A DNA stretch of 64,000 nt. Origin: Nageia nagi. Taxonomy: Eukaryota > Pinophyta. Both the position numbers and the translations under genes were made by a program. Location of the stretch: the NCBI GenBank assembly GCA_050084985.1, contig JBITNC010000001.1, positions 31,000,001-31,064,000 of the forward strand, read 5' to 3'. How positions within the stretch are numbered: position 1 is the stretch's first letter; each line of letters begins with the position of its first letter. The notes beneath the pieces are model-generated. The model was not told the origin of the DNA. It made no database searches and saw only the letters and a program-made list of their open reading frames with translations. Below are positions 34,467 through 45,244 of the stretch, one piece after another.

Positions 34467-34930
34467 AAAAATACTTGATGAATTGCATTCCACACCTACA
34501 TCAAGACATGATAGATTTTTGAAAACTTATATGCAGGTGGCATGGTTATTCTATTGAAAAAGTATGAAATTGGATATTAAGTAATTTATGGTAGCTTGTG
34601 ATGTGTGTTAATGACAAAAGGGTGAGATAGTGGGTACTCTAAGACTCCTTCAACCTCTTCCCATACCTAACCGTACATAGATCAATATCTCAATGGATTT
34701 CGTTGAAGGCCTTCCTAAATCCAATGGTAGATTAGTTATTCTAGTGGTGGTTGATTAGTTATTCAAATATGGTCATTTTGGTTCATTGGCTCATCCCTAC
34801 AAGGCAGTGATAGTGGCATAATTATTCCTAGATATAATTTTCAAACTACATGGCATGCCAAAGACAATTATTAGTGATCATGATCCCACATTTACAAGCC
34901 ATTTTTTACAAGAGATTTTTAAGTTCAACA
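34467..34930 (+). pseudogene. Integrase of element C, truncated
   Basis: The zinc domain is visible in part (MVACDVC at about 34590). The core has ISMDFVEGLPKSNG (first catalytic Asp, about 34687) and PKTIISDHDPTFTSHFLQEI (second Asp). The segment with the catalytic Glu and the C-terminal domain are absent, because minus-strand copia sequence takes over at about 34920-34945. Confidence 0.85.
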
Positions 34931-37604
34931 TTAATTATACTCATCAAAGCATAATTTACCACATCACCTTTTGATTCACCATCATTGCTATCTCCATACA
35001 AGTGCATATTTTGAAGATTATTAACAACACTTTCCATTTCTTTAGCTTGTGCTCTTGTTATTCTTCTACCAAAGTTTTGATCAAGCATTTGTGATGATGG
35101 ATGATCAATCAAAAATTGCTTATGCTTCTTTAAATTTATTTTTTCTTCCTCCAAAGAACCATCACTTGAGGATTTTGAACTTGGTGAAGAACATGGGCTA
35201 GAATTGGAAGAACTTACTTGATTGCCATCTTGAGGTATCTTTGCTTGCTTGAGCTGAATCTTTGCTTGCACATTTGGAGAGCCACTATTATTGGAATCAC
35301 CATCCAAATAGTATTTTTGATGACCCCATGCTCCCCCTTCATCAAAAAACACATCTCTAGATATAATAAGCTTTTTAGTTTTTGGATTGTATAATCTCCA
35401 TGCTTTGGTATTCTCACAATACCTAATAAAGATACATGGTTCACTTTTTGCATCAAGCTTTTGCCTATTTTTTTTGGAACATGAGCATAGGCTAAACAAC
35501 CAAAAACTTTCAAATGTGCAACAGTTGGCTTTTTGCCATACCAAGCTTCATATGGTGTCACCCCATCCAAACTAGAGGTAGGACATCTATTCAAGAGATA
35601 CATGGCTATCCTAATTGCCTCCCCCCAATACATTTTTGACAAATTCTTATTTTGGAGCATACTTATAGCCATATTATTCAAGGTTCTATTCTTTCTTTCA
35701 GCCACTCCATTTTTTTGTGGTGTGTATGCACTTGTTAATTACCTTTTAATTCCACAATTATTACAAAAATTGAAGAATTCATTGGAACAAAATTCACCTC
35801 CTCTATCACTTCTTAAACACTTGATTGCATACCCACTTTCATTTTCCACTTTTATTTTGAATTCTTTGAATTTATCAAATGTCTCATCTTTAGTTTTCAA
35901 GAGGTACACCCAACACATTCTTGAAAAATCATCAATGAAAGTGAGGAAGTAGTAGTTCTTACCAAGACTTTGAGTTTGCATAGGTCCACACAAATCACTA
36001 TGCACTAATTGTAGGGGATAGGAAGCTCTCCATGCTTGATCTTTTGGAAAGCTTTCCCTTGAATGCTTTCCCAATACACATCCTTCACAAATCTTCTTTG
36101 GATCATCTACTTTTGGAAGCCCATAAACCATCTCTTGAGAAGCCAATGTCTTCAAACTTGAGAAATTTAAATGCCCATATCTCAAGTGCCACAACCAATT
36201 TTTATTATCAATAGCCACATGTGCAAAATTGATACCTTGCTCCCCAAATTTGAGAGGGAACAATCTATTTTTGGTCATTGGAATAGTAGTAACAAGCCTA
36301 TTCCCACTATCAAAAATCTTGCAAGCATTCTTTGCAAATAAAAGACTATAATTGTGCTCCATCATTTGACCAACACTCAAGAGATTATGCTTCAAATTGG
36401 GAATATGATAAACATCCTTTACCTTCTTAATACCTTCTTTGGTGTGCACATCCATAGCTCCAATGCCTTCAACATGCAAGGCTTTATCATCTCCAAGAGT
36501 GATCTTGGTCTTATATGAGTTATTGATTGAAGAAAATAATTCTCCATTACCAGTCATATGATTGCTACAACTAGTATCAAGAAGCCATGTTTGTCCCATG
36601 CTTTGATAAGATTTTCCATATAACAAGAAGAGTGAAGAAGGTTCTCCTTCCTCTCCATAGTTTGCACTCTCCTTTGCTTCATTTGCAGCCTTTGTTCTAC
36701 ACTCTTTCTCAAAGTGTCCATATTTATGGCAATAGTAACATTGCTTGTTACTTTTATCACCTCTTCCACTTCCTCTACCTTGAGGACCCTTTCTTCCTCT
36801 TTCTCTTCCTCTAAAGAGAGATCTTCCTCTACCTCTTCCATGGCCTTTGGCTTGGCCACTAGTTTCATCCTCTTTGGATGAAAAAGCTTTTTCTTCCATG
36901 CCTCCAAGATGTGGAGTTGAAGAAAACCTTTCCTCATGAGACATTAATGATCCTATGAGCTGATCATAGGTGAGAGTAAATAGATCCTTACTCTCCTCAA
37001 TCATAATGGAGACTTGGGTCCACTTGGGCAAAAGTGTTCTTAACACCTTTTTGACAATCACCTCATTCTCTACTTCTTCTCCAAGGGATCTCATTTTGTC
37101 TACACAAATCTTGGCTCTCAAACAATAGTCTCCAACCTTCTCATCTTCTCTCATCTTGAGATTTTCAAACTCCATTTTGAGAGTTTGCAACCTCACTTGC
37201 TTGACTTGTTTGCTACCTTCATAGCTCTCCTTCAAGACTTTCCAAGCTTCTTGGGCTGAAGTGCAACTTGTGATTCTTGGATAAATGGATTCATCTAAGG
37301 TAGCTTGAATGAAGTACATTGCCATGCTATTCTTCTTTTCTGCCTCCTTCAAGGTTTTCTTTTGGGCAGCTGGAACTAGACTCCAATTAGTAGGTTCAAC
37401 ATAGCCTTCTTCTATGATATCCCAATAGCCTTTACCAATGAGCAAATGCCTCATTTTGGTAGACCAATAATCATAGTTCTCTCCTTTGAATTTTGGAATT
37501 GGAATATTCCCATTTAAATTTGCCATTGCTACAATCACAATTGATAATCTTCTTCCAAGAGTTGTTGGATCCTCCTCAAATGAAGCTTTCAAAACTTCAT
37601 ACAA
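34906..37604 (-). pseudogene. Copia gag-protease-integrase polyprotein (element D)
   Basis: A 621-codon open stretch (37604-35739), probable start MANLNGN at 37526. Gag (UBN2 type: NYDYWSTKMRHLLIGKGYW, then KQVRLQTLKMEFENLKM) is followed by an RGRGR-rich region. The zinc knuckle CYYCHKYGHFEKEC is intact (about residues 289-302). Protease reads WLLDTSCSNHMTG (DTS for the usual DSG). GAG-pre-integrase has HLRYGHLN then CEGCVLGKHS. The integrase core has HSDLCGP and FIDDFSRMCWVYLLK, then RSDRGGEF. One nonsense codon (TAA at about 35740) follows GIKR. The frame then resumes with MAERKNRTLNNMAISM and keeps the catalytic Glu region. A slip at an A8 run (35468-35475) then moves the reading to YNPKTKKLIISRDVFFDEGG. 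It ends in the linker before RT. Confidence 0.93.
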
Positions 37605-37643
37605 GTCACCTCACTCACTACTAAATCCCAATAGATTGAACTA

Positions 37644-37655
37644 GCTCTGATACCA
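37644..37655 (-). other. Primer-binding site of element D
   Basis: Minus strand TGGTATCAGAGC, an exact match to the initiator-Met tRNA site, three bases inside the LTR. Confidence 0.92.
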
Positions 37656-37658
37656 CAA

Positions 37659-38177
37659 TGAGAGAAATAATGGAGCTTATTGTCCATGTTTTATTGATGT
37701 CAATATATAGCCTTGGGTTCTCAACAACGGAATCCATAAGGTTTACAAACTTACAAATAAGAAGTTAGAGAATTTACTATTCTCAACAACACTACAACCC
37801 ATAGCCATCTCATTCCAGGAGAAGTAGCTAAACATGTTATAACAATACTCCAAACATAGCTTAAAACATGCCTAATACGATAACAAACAAACCCCCAAAG
37901 TAGGAAGACAAATTAATCAATAACAAGAAAGTTGTTGCAAAAACAAACTCATTCTACCCACACACTGTCATTTTCTCTACACAGCGATCATTAGTGATCT
38001 TATAGGATCGACAACGATCGTGGCGATCAGCGGCAATGACGATCGGCGACGATTGGTGGCGATCGGTGGCAATCGGTGGCAATCGATGGCGATCGATAGC
38101 GATCGATGGTGATGTCTATCATAGGCGGATTTATTCTAGAACATTACAAAAACACATATTGTGGAGTCAAAACTCCA
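37659..38177 (-). repeat. 5' LTR of element D
   Basis: About 519 bp from TGAGAGAAATAATGG to ACTCCA on the + strand, set by TG/CA and the adjacent primer site. The far end is less certain because no partner LTR is present. Contains the GATCG-rich 10-bp array. Confidence 0.7.
38041..38110. repeat. 10-bp minisatellite in the LTR of element D
   Basis: Seven units of exactly 10 bases with consensus GATCGGTGGC, for example GATTGGTGGC, AATCGATGGC and GATCGATAGC. Looser units extend left to about 37985. It is GC-rich in an AT-rich region. Confidence 0.92.
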
Positions 38178-38193
38178 ATAATAAAGAGATCAC

Positions 38194-38860
38194 CCTAAAG
38201 TTTTGAACTTATCTCCTCCTCCCAAACTTATTGTCCAAAACCAGTTACCAACATTACCCATTCTTGCATCCACAAGTAATGGTGCTGAATTTAAATCTCA
38301 AGAAGAAGAAAGAATAAGGTAGTTGGAGGTAACTATTAGAAATTTAACCAATAATATCACTCTACAAGAAAGGTAAAATTATGGTTTTAATTATAGAAAA
38401 TATGATAATTAGTATCAACCAAAATTCCAACCCAAGGTTAACCAACCAGAATAGACAAATCCTCTCAAAATAATTAAAAATACTATTATGATTAGTTCTA
38501 TAGATAGTGCTACTTTGAGTATTATAGAATGGTGTCCACCATGTTTAGCTCCTCATTTTCAAAATTCATATGTGGCATATCAACATCAATATTTGAGCTT
38601 AAATTCTAACTAAATGATGGAACTTGCATTAGATCCTATTGTTGATCTCATAATGATGAAATTTAGGCTTCCAAGATATGCTGAAGAATAAGCAAATTAT
38701 ATTCAAACTAGAGAAACTTCTTCAATAGTTCCATAATAACCCCAAGCCACTTAGCAATATCAAGCTTCCACTCAAGTACAACCTAAACCCAAGAAATCTA
38801 AGGTTCTTTTAGCTCAACTTCAAAATCAACAACATCAAGTTCCATTTAATCTAGGTACTA
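38194..38860 (+). pseudogene. Gag of element E, C-terminal part
   Basis: In one frame with protease to 39399, interrupted by stops only. Reads LSPPPKLIVQNQLPTLPI (proline-rich part), QEEERIRQ-like coiled sequence, then a knuckle at 38533-38571: CPPCLAPHFQNSY. Its spacing is CX2CX3HX4 with Tyr in the last Cys position. This is the spacing seen in element B. The capsid domain is missing because the element is truncated. Confidence 0.75.
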
Positions 38861-39430
38861 TTCCATCAAATATAGGTACTAATGCCCTAGTTGAAATAAA
38901 CTTTGTTGCAATTAGAAAAGAAATTCCAGAGAAGGAAAGATCTAGTACACTAAGATATCCTTTCATTACTAATTATCATAAAGAAAAGGCTACTCAACAT
39001 TTTAGAACACATCAATAAGCAGAACCAAGTAAATTCATCTCATATGCTCCATACAATATTGTGGTAGAATTAAAAAAAAACTCTTTCTAGGATGACCATG
39101 TTTGATGCATTAAAGACACCATGTTAATTAGATATTTTACAAGAAGCTTTGAATTTAAGAAAAAAAAAAAAACAAATGAAGAGAATCATTTCTATGCCAT
39201 GTATGAAGTTGTCCCTCTAGCTCTAATAGGTATAACAAGACCCCCACCTTTCTATTTATCTTTGAGACTAGAAGGTTGGGTAGCAAAAAACTATATGATT
39301 GATACCAAAGCTATAATATTTATGATCCTTAAAGATGTTGCATATAAAATGAAGCTGTATATTGCAAAATGTATTGATGGTGTCATACAATTACAGTAGA
39401 TGTAGTTGGTAGTGTCAAAGGAGTTCAAAT
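38861..39430 (+). pseudogene. Aspartic protease of element E
   Basis: Reads PPPFYLSLRLEGWVAKNYMI then DTKAIIFMILKDVAYKMKL (about 39240-39360). It aligns with the element B protease but has D-T-K where the active site needs D-S/T-G. A poly-A run (39162-39173) lies just upstream. Inactive. Confidence 0.72.
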
Positions 39431-39760
39431 AACATTGAATGCCCTCTTTGATATTAGTGTTGTCCAAGATATTATTATAGTCAATCTTCCACCTTTATTC
39501 CAAATATGTCTTTCTAAAGAATTTACTACTAAATTAAAAGGATACCTAGCTTTATACTACAATCACCTTCTTCTTCCTTTCCAAAAAAATAGATAAAAAT
39601 TATAAATGAAGGCACTAAAACTGTACATCTTAAAAGGATCACTAAACAAAATTGTATGAATGATCCATAGCCAGTAGAAGTATTTGAAATGATGGTATAT
39701 AAAATTATTATTTATATAAGAAAATTTAGTTAATCTTAATCATTTCTAAATAAATAACAT

Positions 39761-40150
39761 GAGATATGGATAATGTATTTTGATGGTTCCCGATGTAGAC
39801 ATGGATGTGGAGTTAGGGTGGTGTTCAAATATTCTGAAGGAAATACCAAAAGATTCTCTATCTAATTCACATGGACTTGTACAAAAAATGTTGTTGAGTA
39901 TGAAGCCCTTTTTTTAAGGTTATTTAAAGCAATTAGTATAGGCATCATATGCCTAATTATCCATGGTGATTCAGAATTGGTCATTAAGTAGGTCAAAAAT
40001 TAGATTGGTACAAAACATCATTATCTAAAGAACTATAAGAATAGAGTGTGGGATTTATTGGACTCATTCTTGGATATCAATTATATATCTATTCTTAAAA
40101 GGCATAATTAAATATTTGATGTACTTTTTAGAAGAGGGGCACATTATAAT
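39761..40150 (+). pseudogene. Archaeal-type RNase H of element E, upstream of RT
   Basis: Reads MYFDGSRCRHGCGVRVVF (first Asp), then FTWTCTKNVVEYEALFLRL (Glu), IHGDSELVIK (Asp) and DVLFRRGAHYNP (last Asp). Stops interrupt it. The D-E-D-D pattern and the family text are the same as at 17523-17909, and the order is again protease, this domain, then RT. Confidence 0.85.
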
Positions 40151-40580
40151 CCTACTCATTATAAAAGAGGAACTCTTGGAGTCAAAGTTTAGTGTAGGCC
40201 TTCAGTACCTAATGCTGCAAACTTATGGCAAGTATTCAACTCTGATAAGCATATTATGAACTTTATCATGGATGAAGTAGTGGATCACACTTTTGGTATT
40301 CAATAAATGCCTAATTATTTCAAGAATTAGATGTTATTCAACTCAAAAATAATGTTATACCAAAAGGATTGCTCCCTTTTGAAAGACTATTTGATTCAAT
40401 AGATATCCTAAGGGCTAAGTCTTCAACCATTTTCAAAGAGAATTGTGTTGAGATGGAAGGAGAACTTAGGAAGTATATAAGAGTTGGTTTAGAGTGTTCT
40501 AATATAAAAAAATCTATTATGTCTCAAATTTATCATAAGTTTTCTCAAGTAATTGCTTACACTTATGATGAACTTAAGAC
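40151..40580 (+). pseudogene. Linker between extra RNase H and RT (element E)
   Basis: Reads CRPSVPNAANLWQVFNSDKH, matching the FRPSILDNDSFWQVF part of element B, then an open piece (40369-40584) ending IAYTYDELKT, the counterpart of IAWSYDDLKVF. This supports continuity of the polyprotein. Confidence 0.65.
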
Positions 40581-41340
40581 ATGACAAAAATGTCATTCAA
40601 CACACAATTGAGCTTGAACCAAATGTCAAACCATACAAATAAAAATAAAGATCAGTCAATTCAAAAATAAAAAAAGCTATGAAATAAGAGTTAGTCAAGC
40701 TTCTTAATTTAAAAATTATTTATCGTATCAAGGATTCTTTTTGAATTGCAAATCTAGTTTCTATTTGAAAGAAAAGTGGAGAAATCAAACTTTGTGTTGA
40801 TTTTAAAAATTTGAATAAAGTATCTCTTAAAGATAATTATCCTCTCACTCCTATGGAGTAGATCTTGCATACAGTAGCTAGAGCTTGCTATTTTTTAATG
40901 ATTAATGATTACTCAGGATTTAACCAAATTTGAGTAAAAGATCAAAATCAATTCAAAATTGTATTTACAACTAAATGAGGGACATTTACTTTTAAAAGAA
41001 TGCCATTTGGTCTTTCTAATGCAGGAGCTACTTTTCAAAGAGCCATGGATCATACATCTAGAGAATTAATATATAAGATTATACTAATCTATCTAGATGA
41101 TATCATAGTTTTTTCCAAAAGCAAAAGTGATCAACTGGAACATGTAAGACTAGTCTTTGAAAAATGCATGAAATTTGGTATTTCAATAAATTTAAAAAAT
41201 CAATTTTTATGGTCAACCAAATAAAATTAGTTGGCCACATTATCTCAAAATAAGAACTAGCAATTGATCTAAATAGAGTAAAAGCTATAGAAACATTACC
41301 ACTTCCTTCAAACAAGAAGGCCTTATAGTCATTCCTTAGT
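40581..41340 (+). pseudogene. Reverse transcriptase of element E
   Basis: The finger region is heavily broken (about 40590-40990). From 41000 it reads MPFGLSNAGATFQRAMDHTS and LIYLDDIIVFSKSK (YLDD at about 41091-41102), then KCMKFGISINLKNQFLW. After a stop and frame change: LVGHIISK, FLSQINFVRKFINNF. Same family text as element B. Confidence 0.85.
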
Positions 41341-42060
41341 CAAATCAATTTTGTTAGAAAATTCATCAATAATTTTTTAGAGATTGTATTCCCAATCACT
41401 TCAATGCTAAAGAAAGATGTTGTATTTTCTTATTCATATGAAGCAAAAATTACTTTCAAAGAAATAAAAAAGGTTATAACAAAAGCTCTTGCACTTAAAA
41501 ATCTTGATATGTCAAAAGATTTCATCATGTATGCACATGGAGCAGATAGAAGCATTGTTGTAATTCTAGCATAAAAAGATGATAACAATGAAGAATATCC
41601 AATTGCCTTTCATAGTTAAACACTGCATCATCACTAGCAAAAGTACTTATTTATTAAAAAATAAGTGTTTTTAATAATAAAAAGACTTAAAAAATTCAAA
41701 TATTATCTCCTATAATAGAATCCTTATATTTACTATCCATTCAAATATAATAAATAATACTATACAAGGAGATCTAGGTGATGGAAAAGCTAGTTGGATT
41801 ACTAAAATAATGGAATATGATATAGAGATTAAGCCAACCAAGATAATCAGAGGTAGGGATTTCTATAAAAATATAGCTAAAACTTCACATATGATCGCTC
41901 TTATGGAAGATGAATAACAACTCAATCAAGAAAGTGATTGAATTAAATAAATCATGATTTATTTTCAAATTGGTAAGTGCTCTGAAGCTCTAGATAGATT
42001 TCAAAAAAGGAGATCCAAGTTGCATGCCCTCAAGTTTATTATGATAGATGACCATCTATA
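41341..42060 (+). pseudogene. RNase H and connection of element E
   Basis: Reads MLKKDVVFSYSYEAKITFKE, then DFIMYAHGADRSIVVILA and NEEYPIAFHS, the ordinary gypsy RNase H start. Afterwards the reading is poor, with many stops, until integrase. It shows that both RNase H types are present. Confidence 0.7.
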
Positions 42061-42989
42061 TAGAAAACATTTTGATTAAACCCTACTTAGATATGTTACT
42101 CAAGATTAATCCTATAGAATATTGCATGAATTTTATTATGGATTCTCTTATAGGCATTATAGTGTACCAACTATAATATCAAATATATTATAAGCTAGAT
42201 ATTATTGGCCCACTTTATTTTAGAATTCATTCAAGATTGCCCGAGAATGTGACAAGTGTAATAGATTTGTGGAAAAGAGGAGATAAGATGCAATACCTAT
42301 CAAACTTATGGTAGTCAAAGAATCCTTTCAACAATGGAGTATGGACTTCATTGGTGTTATAAACCTAAATTCCTTGATAGGCCACAAGTTTATATTAACT
42401 GCAACAAATTACTTCACTAAATGGTCATAGGCTATGCCATGTGAAAATGTAGATAAAGAAGTGATAATAAAAATGATCAAAAGGATAATCACTCACTTTG
42501 GAATCTCATAGACTATTATGTTAGATAATGGTCTAGCATTTATTAGAGGTAATTTATCAAGCTTTATAGATCAATATGGAGTGTATTAGTTATTCTCTTT
42601 AAATTATTACCCATAAGGTAACAGGTTAGCTAAATCAACTAACAAAAATCTAACCCAGATCATCAAAAGAACAATTGAAGGTAATCCTAGATAATGGCAT
42701 ACACAATTAGAATTTGCATTATGGGTAGATAGGACGAGTATGAAATTACCAACAAAGACATCCCCATATGCATTGGTATATGGTAAAATACATATGTTGC
42801 CAATACATATGGAGTTACCAACATTAAAAATTTTGTAAGAAATGGAGGACCATCACTTTGAGCCACTAAAATCTACATATAGTTAGCTCTTAAAATTAGA
42901 TGAAGATCATAACAAAACATATGAGTCATTTTAGCATCACCAAAATATTTTGAAGAAATGGTTTGATAAAAAAAAAGTTTTCTTGGGTG
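42061..42989 (+). pseudogene. Integrase of element E, core
   Basis: Reads ARYYWPTLF, CDKCNRFVEKRR (zinc domain), WSMDFIGVINLNSLIGHKFI (first Asp), TIMLDNGLAFIRG (second Asp) and NRLAKSTNKNLTQIIKR, where the catalytic Glu is Lys. Then ALWVDRTSMKLPTKTSPYAL and KKWFDKKK. The C-terminal domain is split by copia F at 42995 and continues at 51003. Confidence 0.85.
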
Positions 42990-42994
42990 AAGTT
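42990..42994. repeat. Target site duplication of copia F, left (AAGTT)
   Basis: AAGTT immediately before the left LTR; identical to 50998-51002. Confidence 0.92.
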
Positions 42995-43497
42995 TGAAGG
43001 AACTAATACTAACAAATTAATTCTTAAACAACCAAGATCACATGAAACTCACAATTCACATCTAACTATCATACAAAGCAATCTCATAATATAACTCAAG
43101 ATGTAAAGTGGTTTCTCCAACTAAGAATACATCCACTAACTAGATATTTACTTCAATCACAAATACAGCTCTCTTACAATCTTCCTAATCTCAACTCCTA
43201 CACTTCTATCCTATAGCATAAATTTACTCAATAATTTTTGATGTGTAATCACAAAAAAGGAGCCCTCTATTTATAGGTCAAAATCTTTCTTTGGATCACC
43301 CTTTTATGCAATGTACAAAAGCATGATATGCACATCCTTTTACCCAAAGGCCATGCTCATGACATGGAGAGTAAGACAAGTTACATTATCATATTCACTT
43401 AAATGCTTAAGGTATCAAATGATACCCTTAAGTATTAGTGAATTTATATAGAAGATTTAATAAAAACCTTTACAATAATGCATTATACATTCCAACA
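42995..43497 (-). repeat. 3' LTR of copia F
   Basis: 503 bp from TGAAGGAACTAA to TTCCAACA on the + strand. On the minus strand it begins TGTTGGAATG. A TATA-like CTATTTATAGG is near 43270. Confidence 0.93.
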
Positions 43498-43506
43498 CTC
43501 CTCCTT
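43498..43506 (-). other. Polypurine tract of copia F
   Basis: Minus strand AAGGAGGAG directly before the 3' LTR, the expected primer for plus-strand synthesis. Confidence 0.9.
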
Positions 43507-43970
43507 AATGCAATATTGGGATAAAGCGAGTAAGAGAGAAGAAGAAGAGAAAGTAAGAGATTTCTCCTCCAAATAGATACAAAAAAGATGAGAACTTCTT
43601 ACATATTTGTGAAGTAAGAAAGATCTAGTTTGAGACTCACTACTTTGTCAAACACAATCATTAACTACAACTAGTTTCAATGTAAATTAAGTAGTCATCC
43701 AATTGAAAGTCATGAAAAGTCTCCAAAAACTTGCATACCTGAGGTAAGTAACTTGTAATCTCAAAAGAACCTGCAAGTTATAAGTAGCTCAAATAACAAG
43801 ATCAATTAGATGCATCATATTCATATCAACAAGAATAGATGAATCATACAAATGCCATTATGAACTGATCAATAGTGCACTATAAGTCATCAAAAAGATG
43901 CCATGCTAAAAACTCATGGTCACTTGCTATATATAAGACATGTGTTGATTATCATTACAAAATAGAGCAT

Positions 43971-44416
43971 GCACATATGAGTTCCTCATATGGATAACTA
44001 AATAGTGCTAAAAGGTACATAAGAGTTCCTCACACATGAATAACTGAATAGTGTAGATTAAAAAATACAGCATACACATATGAGTTTCTCACATATGGAT
44101 AATTGAATAGTGCCAAACAAGACAAGAGTTACATATGCATAACTAAATAGTGCAAGATTGATCAAAATAAAGTATGCACATATGAGTTTCTCACATATGG
44201 ATAACTAAATAGTACCAAATGACACATAAGAGTTCCTCACATATGGATAATTGAATAGTGCAAGATTGATCAAAATAGAGTATGAACATATGAGTTCCTC
44301 ACATATGGATAACTGAATAGTGCCATGTGACACATAAGAGTTCCTCACATATGGATAATTGAATAGTGCCAAATAACACATAAGAGTTCCTCGCATATGG
44401 ATAATTGAATAGTACA
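43971..44416. repeat. About 41-bp tandem array in the 3' untranslated region of copia F
   Basis: Nine degenerate units with core CACATATGGATAA and then TGAATAGTGCC. Some units are spaced by a 22-24 bp insert AAGATTGATCAAAATAGAGTA, so a higher-order pattern is present. Two further units of the same core lie in the related copia fragment at about 58155-58250. Open frames here on the minus strand are only translations of the repeat. Confidence 0.9.
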
Positions 44417-44587
44417 AGATTGGCCAATATTTTGGCTTTTAAAATTTTGTACAATAAGTTTCTCACATTGAGCAAACTTACCATGAAGGTATACAACAAA
44501 ATCAACACTATACAGCATAAAATCCTTCTAGGGGTGAAGTTGTCATCACAAATATGAATTCAACATAAGAATTTAAACTTCACTTTC

Positions 44588-45244
44588 TCTTGAGGATAGC
44601 TTCACCAACCTGATAGCATCCCTAAGCTTATAGAACTAAGCTTTTAGGAGGGGCTTGGTAAACAAATCAATGGATTTCAATGTGTATGGACAATACTCCA
44701 AGTGTATGATGACATCAAGAACCTTCTTCTTGATAAAATGGGCATGGATTTTCATATATTTTATTCTCTAATGGAACACTAGATTCCTAGCCAAAAAAAT
44801 AGCCAATTGATTATCTAAAGATATCAAAGATGAGCCACCTTGTTCATAACCATTTGCTTTCAAAAGATGCCTTAGCCAAATGACTTCCTAGGATACAATA
44901 TACATGGCATGATATTTGACTTCTATGGTGGAAAGAGAAATAATAAGTTATTTTTTGAAAGCCCAAAAGAAAGCACCTAAACTAATACTAAACACATACG
45001 TAGAGGTTAACTTTCTATCATCTCTTTCTCTTCCATAGTCAAAATCTAAGAATCCAAAAAGAACAAACAAGGGAAACTTGGAATACTTGAGAGCAAGATC
45101 CTTAATCCCTGCAACATATCTTAAAATTTACTTAACAGCATTGAGGTGCTCAACATAAGATTTTTGCATGAATCATACTATCAAATTTATTGCAAAGGTA
45201 ATATCTAACCTGGATATAGTCAAATATAAAACACTATAAATTAA
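44588..45244 (-). pseudogene. Copia RNase H (element F)
   Basis: Minus-strand text includes RIKYMKIHAHFIKKKVLDVI (about 44770-44700) and LKSIDLFTKPLLKA, the C-terminal signature of copia RNase H. Upstream EVKYHAMYIVS-like text and the tryptophan-rich start are broken by stops. Same family as 57372-58003. Confidence 0.78.

Larger units (their letters stand above)
30178..34930 (+). mobile_element. Ty3-gypsy element C, 5' part only
   Basis: Ordered modules on the + strand: 5' LTR, primer site, gag, protease, RT, RNase H and part of integrase. The gag knuckle context (YYNCDEKFVCGHHC) and RT text are those of the plant Tekay/Reina-type chromovirus group. The element stops inside integrase at about 34930, where minus-strand copia sequence begins; its 3' end and 3' LTR are absent. 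Confidence 0.85.
34931..38177 (-). mobile_element. Ty1-copia element D, 5' part only
   Basis: On the minus strand: 5' LTR (37659-38177), perfect initiator-Met primer site, then gag-protease-integrase in one long frame and the start of the integrase-RT linker. RT, RNase H and the 3' LTR are missing: the sequence meets element C near 34930. This is the least decayed coding DNA in the window. Confidence 0.88.

Noticed and set aside
36587-36814. 75-codon open frame opposite copia D gag
   Set aside because: Complement of the knuckle and RGRGR coding region.
44205-44508. Two minus-strand open frames with repeated 'CHYSVIH'-like text
   Set aside because: They are translations of the 41-bp tandem array.
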